Source: Streptomyces sp. GSL17-111
GTDB taxonomy: Bacteria; Actinomycetota; Actinomycetes; Streptomycetales; Streptomycetaceae
Reading direction: 5' to 3'
Length of the DNA stretch: 64,000 nucleotides
NCBI RefSeq assembly: GCF_037911585.1
Contig: NZ_JBAJNS010000001.1
Coordinates: 2,908,001 to 2,972,000 of the forward strand
Within the stretch, counting starts at the first letter, position 1, and each line of letters begins with the position of its first letter. Positions 53,669 through 62,111 of the stretch are shown here, piece after piece. Under the pieces are notes generated by a model. It ran no database searches, was not told the DNA's origin, and saw nothing but the letters and a program-made list of their open reading frames with translations. The position numbers and the translations under genes are program-made.

Positions 53669-54841
53669 TCATCGCGGAGCCGAGGATGTCCAGGATTCCG
53701 GAAACGCGGGCCGCTCCCGCACCGGGCCCGCCTCGGGGCCACCGCACCACACGAAGGAGTGGTCGGGGGTGACCGTCATGCCGAAGTCGTACAGCGGCGG
53801 GGAGCCCTCGGCCGTCCACCAGTCCCAGGCGCTCCCCACCTCGTCGGCCAGCCGCCGGGGGCCACCCTGGCGGGCGACGGCCGCGCCGACGTGACCGGTG
53901 AGGACGGCCCAGGACGCCGCCCCGTCGTGCAGCCGCACGACCGGTTCACCGCCTGACGGGCCGGGGGAGGGGGCCGGACCGGGGAGGACGTGGACGTCCG
54001 GCCGGGCCACCCGCAGGGCGAACAGCAGGTGCGCGTCGTCGCGCAGCGCCCGGACGTCGTGGCGGAAGGGCCGCTCGGTGCCGTGCGGCCGGGCGTCGTG
54101 GACGTGCCACCAGTCGGCGCCGGGCGGGGTGCCGCGCGCGGGCATGAACGTGGCGAGCCCCTGCACCCACCCCGTCGCCGAGCGCCCGTCGTCCGCCACG
54201 GTGAGCGCCACGTGCCCCAGCCGCCCCCACGGGAACACGAGCCGGCCGCCGGGGCGGGTCTGCGCGACCCACGGCCACGGCACCTCCTCCACGGCGTACG
54301 TGGCGATCACGCGATCCCACGGGCCGTCGTCCGGACGGCCCGCCGCGCCGTCTCCGACGCGCACCGCGACGTCGGCGCCCGCCGCGCGCAGGCGCCGCCG
54401 CGCGGCCTCGGCCAGCTCCGCGTCCACCTCGACGCTCACCACCCGCCCCGGCCCGGCGCGGTGGGCGAGCAGCGCGGCGTTCCACCCCGTGCCCGTGCCC
54501 AGCTCCAGCACGCGGTGTCCGGGCTCGACGCGCAGGGAGTCGAGCATGTCCACCACGACGCCCTGGCAGGAGAGGCTGGAGGAGGGGACGCCGTCGGTGA
54601 GCTGCGTGACGGCCGCGTCGTCCGGCCCGCCGTAGACAAGGGAGGCCCAGGTGTCGGGCGCGGTCGCCCGGTCGACGGGGACGTAGGCGTGGCCCGTCCA
54701 CTGCCACAGCCGGTCGGGGGCGAAGACGTGCCGGGGCAGCGCCTCCACGGCGTCCCGCAGCCACAGCGAGCGCTCCGGCCACTCCCCGGACGCCTCCATC
54801 GCCTCCGCGAGCCGCCGCCGCAACCCCCCGAACTCCCGCAC
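53669..54841 (-). CDS. PCMT-family O-methyltransferase
   Basis: A 390-aa SAM-dependent methyltransferase of the protein-L-isoaspartate type. PSSSLSCQGVVVDMLDSL precedes SAM motif I, VLELGTGTGWNAALLA, then VVSVEVDAELAEAARRRL and WDRVIATYAVEEVP. The 170-residue C-terminal extension is longer than repair PCMT, similar to secondary-metabolism or RiPP-linked members. No precursor peptide was found nearby. GTG 54841. Confidence 0.82.
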   Translation of the reverse strand: MREFGGLRRRLAEAMEASGEWPERSLWLRDAVEALPRHVFAPDRLWQWTGHAYVPVDRATAPDTWASLVYGGPDDAAVTQLTDGVPSSSLSCQGVVVDMLDSLRVEPGHRVLELGTGTGWNAALLAHRAGPGRVVSVEVDAELAEAARRRLRAAGADVAVRVGDGAAGRPDDGPWDRVIATYAVEEVPWPWVAQTRPGGRLVFPWGRLGHVALTVADDGRSATGWVQGLATFMPARGTPPGADWWHVHDARPHGTERPFRHDVRALRDDAHLLFALRVARPDVHVLPGPAPSPGPSGGEPVVRLHDGAASWAVLTGHVGAAVARQGGPRRLADEVGSAWDWWTAEGSPPLYDFGMTVTPDHSFVWCGGPEAGPVRERPAFPESWTSSAPR

Positions 54842-54974
54842 CGTCAGCCCTTCTCACACATTACTGGCAACTCTGGGCGACACATCGTAATCCCACGGTG
54901 AGATCCGGGGAGGACGCGGAGCCAGGACGACAGCCGTAGGTCCGTCTCCGCTCCACCGCCCCGAGAGCGTCCAC

Positions 54975-55757
54975 TCACGTGCCTTCGAGTCTCTCTCTCA
55001 CGGCGTCCCTCACGACCTCTGCGGCCTCCAACGGATCCTCGTGTTCCCAGAACCGGAGAACCCTCCAACCACGCTCTTCGAGCGCGGTGGTCGTCTCCGC
55101 GTCCCGGGCCTGGTTACCCGCGATCTTCTCCTGCCAGAACTCGGCACGCTTGGTGGCGGGCCGGTAGTGCTCGGGGCAGCCATGCCAGTAGCAGCCATCG
55201 ACGAACACCGCGACACGAGCCTTGGTGAACACCACGTCGGCTGTTCGCCGTAGATCCGCCACCGGCCTCGCCGAGACGCGGTAGCGAAGCCCCTTCTGGT
55301 GCAGGGCTGAGCGCAGCATCCGTTCCGGCTTCGTGTCGCGCCCTTTGTTCGCCGTCATGACCGCGCGGGAAGCGTGAGAGGACGCCCACGAGCCGCGCGG
55401 CAGCGGCTCCGTGGTCACGTAACCGGCGGTCCTCGCCATGGACCATGCCTGTGCCAGGTTCGCGCGACGGGTCGCGGCGTCCACCTCTCCGACGTACCGT
55501 TCCCGTGTCTCACCTTCCTGCGACCACCGCAGGTAGGCACGGATGCGGCGAGTCCTGCGGTACAGGCGCAACGCGATGGACGCGCGCGCGTAGCGGCCCT
55601 CGCCAATGTCGACCGCGCGAACGAGGCGGCCGCCGGCGGCTCGATCCTGCTCAGCCGCTCGGGACTCCCTGTCCATGTCCGCCCTTGGCTTCCACGCTCG
55701 GTCGGGAGGCATCCGGTCCTTCCAACGCCTCTGCTGATCGTGGACGGCCTCCGTCAC
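54975..55757 (-). CDS. vsr: Vsr-type very short patch repair endonuclease with N-terminal extension
   Basis: A 260-aa protein. The C-terminal 125 residues are a Vsr endonuclease that nicks T:G mismatches from deaminated 5-methylcytosine: FVDGCYWHGCPEH carries Asp187, His192 and His197, and GWRVLRFWEHE is retained. The first 130 residues are an added basic domain (SIALRLYRRTRRIRAYLRWS, YVGEVDAATRRANLAQAW) absent from the E. coli enzyme. GTG 55757 overlaps the methylase stop (GTGA), so the two are coupled. Confidence 0.88.
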   Translation of the reverse strand: MTEAVHDQQRRWKDRMPPDRAWKPRADMDRESRAAEQDRAAGGRLVRAVDIGEGRYARASIALRLYRRTRRIRAYLRWSQEGETRERYVGEVDAATRRANLAQAWSMARTAGYVTTEPLPRGSWASSHASRAVMTANKGRDTKPERMLRSALHQKGLRYRVSARPVADLRRTADVVFTKARVAVFVDGCYWHGCPEHYRPATKRAEFWQEKIAGNQARDAETTTALEERGWRVLRFWEHEDPLEAAEVVRDAVRERLEGT

Positions 55758-57067
55758 TTCCGCTTCTCCGGGTCCTCCAAAGCCCCCGACGACGTGAGGG
55801 CTTCGGCGACGGCCTTGGAGAAGACCGCACCGAGCTTCACGGGTACGGCGTTGCCCAACTGCCGCATTTTCTCGCCCCGGGGCCCACCGAGAACCACATG
55901 GTCAGGGAAGGTCATGACGCGTGCGGTCTCCCGAACGGTCATGTACCGGAACCCGGTCCCGCCCCCGTGGTTGACGAAGCTGACGTCGTCGAGCTGCATG
56001 ACCGATTCACCGCCCGGCACACCGTGAACGCCGGCCTTCACGGTTTTCGCGGGCCGGTCCAGCACGTTCGGAGTGTGCCCGGTGTACATGCGGGCTCCGG
56101 GCCAACCGATGTGGTCAGGGATGCCCTCCACCTCGATCTTCTCCCTGACGGCTTCCTCCGTGACGTCCGGAAGCGGGTTTCCCTCGTTCTCGTCAATACC
56201 CTTGATGGCATCCCGCAATGTGCGCCACGGCGCCAGCTTCAGCTTCTCCTGAGTCTTTGGGTCGTCGTAGTCGAGCCTCGGCAGATTGGCGATGACGCGT
56301 TTCCGCACGTCGGGATCCACCGTATGGTGGCGCCTCCAGTAGTCTCCACCTTCACGCATCGAGTGAATCATTGATTCTTCGGAGTGCGTCTGCTGGGGTG
56401 CAAATTTGACCCAGTCGATATTGAGGTCGGCGCGGAAAGCGACAATGAGTACGCGGTTTCGGATTTGCGGCACACCGTAGTTGGCGGCGTTGACCTCAAT
56501 TTCTTTCACCTCGTATCGCTTCGACGGCTCAACTGTTTCGTTGGCGATGAGCTTTTCGAGGATCTCGTTGTGGTCTTCCCATGAGGCTTCTTCATCGCGC
56601 TGCTCAAAGGGCAGGCGCATCTCGTTGAGGATGTACTTGAAGTAAGGCCTGAAGGATGGCCTGAGGAGGCCGCGCACGTTCTCGCAGATCACCGCTTTTG
56701 GTCTCAGCTCGCGAATGGCACGAAACATCTCCGGAAACATGTTCCGTTCGTCTTCCATGCCTTTGTGGGCGCCTCCCAAACTGAACGGCTGGCAGGGTGG
56801 CCCGCCCGCGAGGACATCGACCTCCTCGTTCACATACTTCGTGTAGTCGACCTCACGCACGTCGCCCTGTACGAGGGGCCATCGCTTCTCCGGATCTTCG
56901 GGGTCCGGCGGGTTGACCCTCAGGGACTCACAGGCCCACTTGGCGCATTCATTCACCAGGAGCGGACGGAAGCCCGCAGCGTGCACAGCCATCGCGAGCC
57001 CCCCGCCACCCGCGAACAGCTCTACACACGTTCCCACCCCGTGGCGTCCTTCTCGCAGCTCAGGCAT
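55754..57067 (-). CDS. DNA cytosine-5 methyltransferase (type II)
   Basis: A 437-aa C5 methylase. SAM motif I CVELFAGGGGLAMAVHAAGF, catalytic Cys92 in GGPPCQPFSLGG, ENV at 129-131, QIRNRV, and C-terminal motifs including GNAVPV are present. It protects DNA from the divergently encoded Eco29kI-like nuclease, whose family recognises CCGCGG. ATG 57067. An IS5-family element now lies between the two. Confidence 0.92.
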   Translation of the reverse strand: MPELREGRHGVGTCVELFAGGGGLAMAVHAAGFRPLLVNECAKWACESLRVNPPDPEDPEKRWPLVQGDVREVDYTKYVNEEVDVLAGGPPCQPFSLGGAHKGMEDERNMFPEMFRAIRELRPKAVICENVRGLLRPSFRPYFKYILNEMRLPFEQRDEEASWEDHNEILEKLIANETVEPSKRYEVKEIEVNAANYGVPQIRNRVLIVAFRADLNIDWVKFAPQQTHSEESMIHSMREGGDYWRRHHTVDPDVRKRVIANLPRLDYDDPKTQEKLKLAPWRTLRDAIKGIDENEGNPLPDVTEEAVREKIEVEGIPDHIGWPGARMYTGHTPNVLDRPAKTVKAGVHGVPGGESVMQLDDVSFVNHGGGTGFRYMTVRETARVMTFPDHVVLGGPRGEKMRQLGNAVPVKLGAVFSKAVAEALTSSGALEDPEKRK

Positions 57068-57148
57068 GAGAGAAGCGTACCGCGGAGTTGGCGAACTTCA
57101 AGCCACATCAAGAAGACACGCCACCTGGACACCACGCCCGCCCGTTAA

Positions 57149-58005
57149 GAGGCCATCTCATTTGGGCGACTCGCTACTCTGTGAGTCATGGTGGGGATCG
57201 TTGAGCGGCTGGTGCCGGACGAGTTGTGGGAGTTGTTCCAGCGGGTGGTGCCGGAGGCGCCGTCGCGGCCGCAGGGCGGTGGTCGGCGTCGGCACGGCGA
57301 CCGGGAGGTGCTGGCCGCGATCGTCTTCGTGGCCACGTCGGGTTGTACCTGGCAGCAGTTGCCTTCGGCGTCGTTCGGCCCGTCCGGAGCGACCGCCCAC
57401 CGGCGGTTTTCGGAGTGGTCGAAGGCCAGAGTGTGGGCCAAGCTCCACCGCCTGGTCCTCGACGAACTCGGTGCCCGCGGCGAGCTGGACTGGTCACGGT
57501 GCGCGATCGACTCGGTGAACATGCGCGCCCTGAAAAGGGGGACCTGACAGGTCCGAATCCTGTCGACCGGGGCAAGTACGGCTCGAAGATCCATCTGATC
57601 ACGGAACGGTCCGGTCTGCCCATATCCATCGGCATCTCCGGGGCCAACCTGCACGACAGCCAGGCCCTGATCCCGCTCGTCAAGGGCATCCCGCCGATCC
57701 GCTCACGCCGCGGACCCCGGCGGCGCAAGCCCGCCAAACTCCACGCCGACAAGGGCTACGACTACGTCCACCTGCGGCGATGGTTACGCCAGCGCGGCAT
57801 CACCCACCGCATCGCCCGCAAGGGAATCGAGTCCTCGCAACGGCTGGGCCGCCACCGCTGGACCGTCGAACGCACCATGGCCTGGCTCGCCGGCTGCCGC
57901 CGCCTACACCGACGCTACGAACGCAAAGCCGACCACTTCCTCGCCTTCACCAGCATCGCCTGCACTCTCATCTGCTACCGCCGACTCACCAAATGAGATG
58001 GCTTC
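57149..58005 (+). mobile_element. IS5-family insertion sequence, about 857 bp
   Basis: The ends match as imperfect terminal inverted repeats: GAGGCCATCTCATTTGG at the left and the complement of CCAAATGAGATGGCTTC at the right. TAA on both sides (57146-57148 and 58006-58008) is the likely target duplication; 3-bp TNA duplications suit the IS427 group. It sits 36 bp upstream of the restriction gene start and about 80 bp from the methylase start. Confidence 0.88.
57188..57996 (+). CDS. IS5-family transposase in two frames
   Basis: The first frame (57188-57547) has the N-terminal DUF4096-like part (ELWELFQRVVPEAP, FVATSGCTWQQLP) and the first catalytic Asp (CAIDSVNMRA). The second frame continues as GPNPVDRGKYGSKIHLI, then LHADKGYDY with the second Asp and HRWTVERTMAWLAGC with Glu, ending at 57996. 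The shift is -1 at CTGAAAAGGGGGACC (about 57533-57545). In this IS group programmed -1 frameshifting is usual, so the element may be active. Confidence 0.85.
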
Positions 58006-58044
58006 TAAGGTGACAGCGATCACTCACGGAAGGGGGCGTCGTCC

Positions 58045-58848
58045 ATGGCGCTCGGCGAACAGGCCGACCTGGGCAACTACGCGGAGTTCAAGCTCAGCAT
58101 CACCAAGGCTCTCGGTGATCAGTTGGCGGAACACCTCGCCTCCCTTACCAGGGCTCCCCTTACGGAAGAAAACCTTTCCAAACTCCCACCGCTCAAAGGT
58201 GTGTACCAGTTGTACCGGCACGGCAAGCTGGTCTACATCGGCAAGGCGGACAAGTCGCTCCCTCAGCGCCTGAACAAGCATCTGAAAAAGCTGAGCGGGC
58301 GCGAGAACACGGACATTGATCAGATCACGTTCACCGCTCTCTCCGTGGATGAGGATTTCAATGCCGTCACGCCTGAGGAGCTATTGATCAAAAAGCACCA
58401 GGGTGCCGGAGAGGCGCCCTGGAACTACAACGGCTTCGGAATCAATGACCCAGGGCAGAATCGGGATACGACATACTTCGAACCCAGCCACTTTGATCAA
58501 CAGTATCCCGCGCGTCTGGACTGGCTTGTTGAGGGGCTTCCTGTCGGGAAGGTCGACCTGAAAAAACTGCTCCAGGATGTGAAGGAGAAGCTTCCCTACG
58601 TCTTTCGTTATGCTCATTATCGAGACAAGTACAAAATTCAGGTCTACGCCGACCGCGAAGTGACTCTCGAAAAGTCAGCGATGACGGCTGATGAGATCTT
58701 CCGGCTCGTGAGTGCCCAGTTGTCGTCTCCCTGGGAGATTATGGTTCTGCCGGGCTATGTGGTGATGTATCCGAAGAAGATGCGTTCGGAAAGTGCGCGC
58801 AGGTATTACATCGGAGGCGAGCCGTACGCCCCCGAAGATGTGACGTAA
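58045..58848 (+). CDS. Eco29kI-family restriction endonuclease (GIY-YIG)
   Basis: A 267-aa nuclease. The GIY-YIG core is GVYQLYRHGKLVYIGKADKS (GVY 52-54, YIG 64-66), followed by Arg and a Glu-containing helix (TPEELLIKKHQG). The Eco29kI family cuts CCGCGG. Base composition is clearly AT-richer than the flanking genes, which suggests recent transfer. ATG 58045 has GGAAGGGGG upstream. It was divergent from the methylase before the IS came between. Confidence 0.88.
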   Translation: MALGEQADLGNYAEFKLSITKALGDQLAEHLASLTRAPLTEENLSKLPPLKGVYQLYRHGKLVYIGKADKSLPQRLNKHLKKLSGRENTDIDQITFTALSVDEDFNAVTPEELLIKKHQGAGEAPWNYNGFGINDPGQNRDTTYFEPSHFDQQYPARLDWLVEGLPVGKVDLKKLLQDVKEKLPYVFRYAHYRDKYKIQVYADREVTLEKSAMTADEIFRLVSAQLSSPWEIMVLPGYVVMYPKKMRSESARRYYIGGEPYAPEDVT

Positions 58849-59024
58849 CAAGGGGCTGTGCCCGTGAGTAACGCGTCGGCCGCTGCTGTTCACCCTCCAC
58901 GATCTCCACGGCGAAGAAGAGTGCACCACCATGTATCGCCGCCCACACCCCCGGGCCGGGGGTGTGGGGGGTGGGCTTGCAGACTGGCGGGTCAGGGCGC
59001 ACGGGTGCGGAGACGGGGGGAAGC

Positions 59025-60158
59025 GTGGAGAGCTGGGCGTGGCGGCACCGCCGGACGTTGTGGAGCGTGGGAGGGGTGCTGGCCGCCTTGGTCGTGCTCG
59101 GGCTCTCGGTCCGGGCGCCGGTGGAGCAGTGGTGGCTGGCCCGCCAGGCGTGCGGGGGCGAACTACCCGCCGAGGACTTGGAGATCGTGCGGAGCGGAGT
59201 GACGCTCGGTGCGTACGAGGAGTCCTACGACGCGGAGTCCGGCCGGTACGTGTGCGTCCTGCGGAGCGATGAGCACCAGGTGGTCGTCGCGGTGGAGACG
59301 TTCCCGCCCGGGCGGGAACGCGACCGGGAGCTCTCCCTCGCCGGCAGTTCCCACGCGCCGCACGCGGTGCTGCCCGGCGGGCTGCCGGGTTTCGAGGACG
59401 GGAACAGCCTCGTGTACCTCATGCCGGAGTGCCCCGGTCGGGCGCGGGACGGTGAGCGGTACCGGCTTCCGGTGAGCACCTGGACGTACTTCGCGCGGAG
59501 CCGCGCGGAGAAGGCCGCCATGCTGCGGCTGTCCGTGCGGATGACGAACAAGATGACGGAGAAGCTGGGGTGCGGGGGCGAGCCGCTGCCCGCGCCGCAG
59601 GAGGGCGCCGTCCCGGACCGGGGCGCGTACGTGCCGCGCGCCGAGGCCGAGGGCACCGCCTGCGAGGCGCTGGCCACGGCCCGCGTCCCGGAGGCGGGGC
59701 CGAACGGGGTGGTGCGGATCGCCGTCGCGGACGGTGGCGTCGTCGGGCGGTGCACGCTGTACGGGCCGGGGGACGAGGAGGGGTACCGGGACAGCGGGGA
59801 GGACCGGGGACGACCGCTGGTGGAACTCACCTCCTGGCGGGGGACGTGGGTCGGGGGGATGCGCGAGATGGGGTCCGGACCCGATCCGCTGCCGCTGGGT
59901 GAAGGAGCCGCCAGGGAGCCGGAGTCGACCGCGTACCGGGCGTGGGCGGTCGCCCGGTGCGCGGGGGAGGACGTCGGGTACGCCGCGCACTGGGGGTACG
60001 ACTACCCCTACCGGGAGCCGGGGACGGAGGCCGGGCCGCCGACGGAGGCCGAGAAGCGGGAGTGGCGGGAGCGGCTCCGCACGTACGTGACGGCGTTCGC
60101 CGAGGACCAGGTCCGGCGCGGTGGCTGCACGGACCTGCGGGTGCCCGAGGCGCCGTGA
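59025..60158 (+). CDS. Membrane-anchored hypothetical protein
   Basis: A 377-aa protein with one N-terminal membrane segment (SVGGVLAALVVLGLSV) and a large extracellular part containing about nine Cys residues (ACGGE, YVCVLRS, LGCGGE, ACEALA, VGRCTLY, ARCAGE, GGCTDL). It looks like streptomycete lipoprotein-like or sensor ectodomains but matches no family I can name. GTG 59025 has GGGGGGAA upstream. Confidence 0.7.
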   Translation: MESWAWRHRRTLWSVGGVLAALVVLGLSVRAPVEQWWLARQACGGELPAEDLEIVRSGVTLGAYEESYDAESGRYVCVLRSDEHQVVVAVETFPPGRERDRELSLAGSSHAPHAVLPGGLPGFEDGNSLVYLMPECPGRARDGERYRLPVSTWTYFARSRAEKAAMLRLSVRMTNKMTEKLGCGGEPLPAPQEGAVPDRGAYVPRAEAEGTACEALATARVPEAGPNGVVRIAVADGGVVGRCTLYGPGDEEGYRDSGEDRGRPLVELTSWRGTWVGGMREMGSGPDPLPLGEGAAREPESTAYRAWAVARCAGEDVGYAAHWGYDYPYREPGTEAGPPTEAEKREWRERLRTYVTAFAEDQVRRGGCTDLRVPEAP

Positions 60159-60175
60159 CGGCCCCTGGCCCTCGG

Positions 60176-60201
60176 CCCCGGACGCCGGCCCCGGACGCCG
60201 G
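60176..60201. repeat. Tandem 13-bp duplication
   Basis: CCCCGGACGCCGG is repeated exactly at 60176-60188 and 60189-60201, in the gap between convergent genes. No hairpin follows. Confidence 0.6.
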
Positions 60202-60209
60202 AACGGCCG

Positions 60210-60740
60210 TCAGCGCGGGGCGTCGAGGGCTTGCGGGTGCAGGGACTGCGGGTGGAAGTACTGCGCGGCCTTGCGCAGCAGGTGGTCGGAGTAGACGAGG
60301 CCCATCATCGCGCTGCCCCGGAAGTAGCCGATGTAGCCGTGCGTGGTGTCCACGACGACCGGGCGGGCGAAGCAGGACATCCGGCTGCGCTGGTCCTGTT
60401 CGGCCCAGGCCATCGCGGCCGGCTCCACGCGCGGGGAGACCAGTACCGGGAGGACGGCCGCGCCGTTGCGGAAGTCCGTGACCATGCTGCCCCGGTGCTG
60501 CTTGGCGTAGGCCATGGCGTCCTGGGTGAACCGTTCGACGAGCGGCAGGGTGATCTCGGGGACGGCCGTCGCGACGGTGAACAGGTGCAGCTTGGTCGCC
60601 ATCCAGCCCCACCGGAAGTCGGTGCGGCGTCCGACGAGGACGGGGGCCCCGCCCCAGTCGTCCCAGTGGGGCGCGCAGCCGTCGGCCGCCAGTCGCTGCT
60701 CGACGGAGGCCAGGAAGGCGTGGTGCGGATCGGTGTACAT
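60210..60740 (-). CDS. Hypothetical protein, 176 aa
   Basis: A soluble protein with no signal peptide: FLASVEQRLAADGCAPHWDDW, then VLVGRRTDFRWGWMATKLHLF, then PVVVDTTHGYIGYFRGSAMMGLV. The even composition and clean ends show a real conserved gene, but I do not recognise the family. ATG 60740. It diverges from the P450 gene with a 135-bp gap. Confidence 0.7.
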   Translation of the reverse strand: MYTDPHHAFLASVEQRLAADGCAPHWDDWGGAPVLVGRRTDFRWGWMATKLHLFTVATAVPEITLPLVERFTQDAMAYAKQHRGSMVTDFRNGAAVLPVLVSPRVEPAAMAWAEQDQRSRMSCFARPVVVDTTHGYIGYFRGSAMMGLVYSDHLLRKAAQYFHPQSLHPQALDAPR

Positions 60741-60875
60741 GGCGAACGATTGTTCCCCGGTGGTCGAGTGCGGCGCCAGGAGGGTACCGCCCCGGGACGG
60801 TGACGAACCGGCAGGTTCAGGCCCGCGGATACGCGCCCGCCGTTTCAGGTGGGCCCTACGGGCAACCCCGGCGCC

Positions 60876-62081
60876 ATGGACAGCACACTCGCCCTCGCCT
60901 CCGAGGGCTACGCCTGGTTGCCCGACCGGTGGCGGGCGCACACCGGCCCGATCGTCCGGACCCGGCTCATGGGTCAGCGGGCGGTCGCCCTGCGCGGAGT
61001 GGAAGCGGTGCGCTTCTTCTACGACGAGCGGCACGTGCGGCGGCGCGGTGCCCTGCCCGAGCCGGTGGTGGCGACCCTGTTCGGCCACGGTGGCGTGCAG
61101 GGGCTCGACGGGGAGGCGCACCGGGAGCGCAAGGCCCTGCTGATGCGGGTGGCCGCACAGCCGGAGGAGGTGGAGGCGCTCGCGGAGCAGTTCGCGCTGG
61201 CGTGGGAGGAGGCCGTGCCGGGCTGGCGGGAACAGGACACGATCGTGTTGTTCGACGAGGTGGGCGTCGTGCTGACGCGCGCGGTCACGCGGTGGGCGGG
61301 TGTGCCCGTCGCGGGGCAGGAGGTCCGGCCCCTCGCGGCGGACCTGCTGGCCATGGTCGACGGCTTCGCGACGGCCGGGCCCCGGCACTGGCGGGCCCGC
61401 AAGGCGCGTAAGGAGCGGGAGGCGTGGCTGGCCGGGCTCGTGGCGGACGTCCGCCGGGGCTCGGCCCCCGTGCCGGAGGACTCCGGGCTCGCCCGCATCG
61501 CCCTGCACCGGGACGCGGACGGCTCCCTCCTGCCCGCCCGCACGGCCGCCGTCGAGGTGCTGAACGTGCTGCGCCCGACCGTCGCCGTGGCCTGGTACGC
61601 CGCCTTCGCCGCGCACGCCCTGCACCGGTGGCCCGCGCACCGGGAGCGGCTGGCCGACGCCGACCACGCGTACGCCTTCGCCGACGAGGTGCGGCGCTTC
61701 TACCCGTTCGCGCCGTTCGTGGCCGGGCGGGCCGCGACCGACCTGACGTGGGAGGGCGAGCACATCCCCGCCGGGACGCTGCTCCTGCTGGACCTCTATG
61801 GGCAGAACCACGACGCCGAGCTGTGGGGCGACCCGTACACCTTCCGCCCCGACCGCTTCCGGCACGGCGACATCGCGCCGGACGTCCTCGTGCCGCAGGG
61901 CGGGGGCGACGCGGCGACCGGCCACCGCTGCCCCGGCGAGGACGCGACCCGCGCGCTGATCGCCGCGCTGGCCGCCCGGCTGGCCGGGCTGTCCTACACG
62001 GTGCCGCAGCAGGATCTGGCCATTCCCCTCGGCCACATCCCCACCCGGCCGCGCAGCGGGATGGTCCTCGCCGTGGAGTGA
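60876..62081 (+). CDS. Cytochrome P450, CYP152-like peroxygenase
   Basis: A 401-aa P450. Heme-ligand Cys352 is in GHRCPGED; ExxR is in FADEVRRF. The I-helix reads NVLRPTVAVAWYA, with Arg-Pro in place of the usual acid-alcohol pair, the mark of hydrogen-peroxide-using CYP152 fatty-acid peroxygenases or decarboxylases. No ferredoxin or reductase gene is adjacent, which fits. ATG 60876. Confidence 0.88.
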   Translation: MDSTLALASEGYAWLPDRWRAHTGPIVRTRLMGQRAVALRGVEAVRFFYDERHVRRRGALPEPVVATLFGHGGVQGLDGEAHRERKALLMRVAAQPEEVEALAEQFALAWEEAVPGWREQDTIVLFDEVGVVLTRAVTRWAGVPVAGQEVRPLAADLLAMVDGFATAGPRHWRARKARKEREAWLAGLVADVRRGSAPVPEDSGLARIALHRDADGSLLPARTAAVEVLNVLRPTVAVAWYAAFAAHALHRWPAHRERLADADHAYAFADEVRRFYPFAPFVAGRAATDLTWEGEHIPAGTLLLLDLYGQNHDAELWGDPYTFRPDRFRHGDIAPDVLVPQGGGDAATGHRCPGEDATRALIAALAARLAGLSYTVPQQDLAIPLGHIPTRPRSGMVLAVE

Positions 62082-62111
62082 CCGCCGCACGTCATCGTTA
62101 CCCTTGCGCGG

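Noticed and set aside
57188..57547. Transposase as two independent genes
   Set aside because: The split matches the usual single transposase with a -1 frameshift, and catalytic residues are shared between the two frames.
41747..62111. A biosynthetic gene cluster
   Set aside because: The P450, methyltransferase and hydrolases are scattered and in different orientations, with no core synthase or precursor gene.
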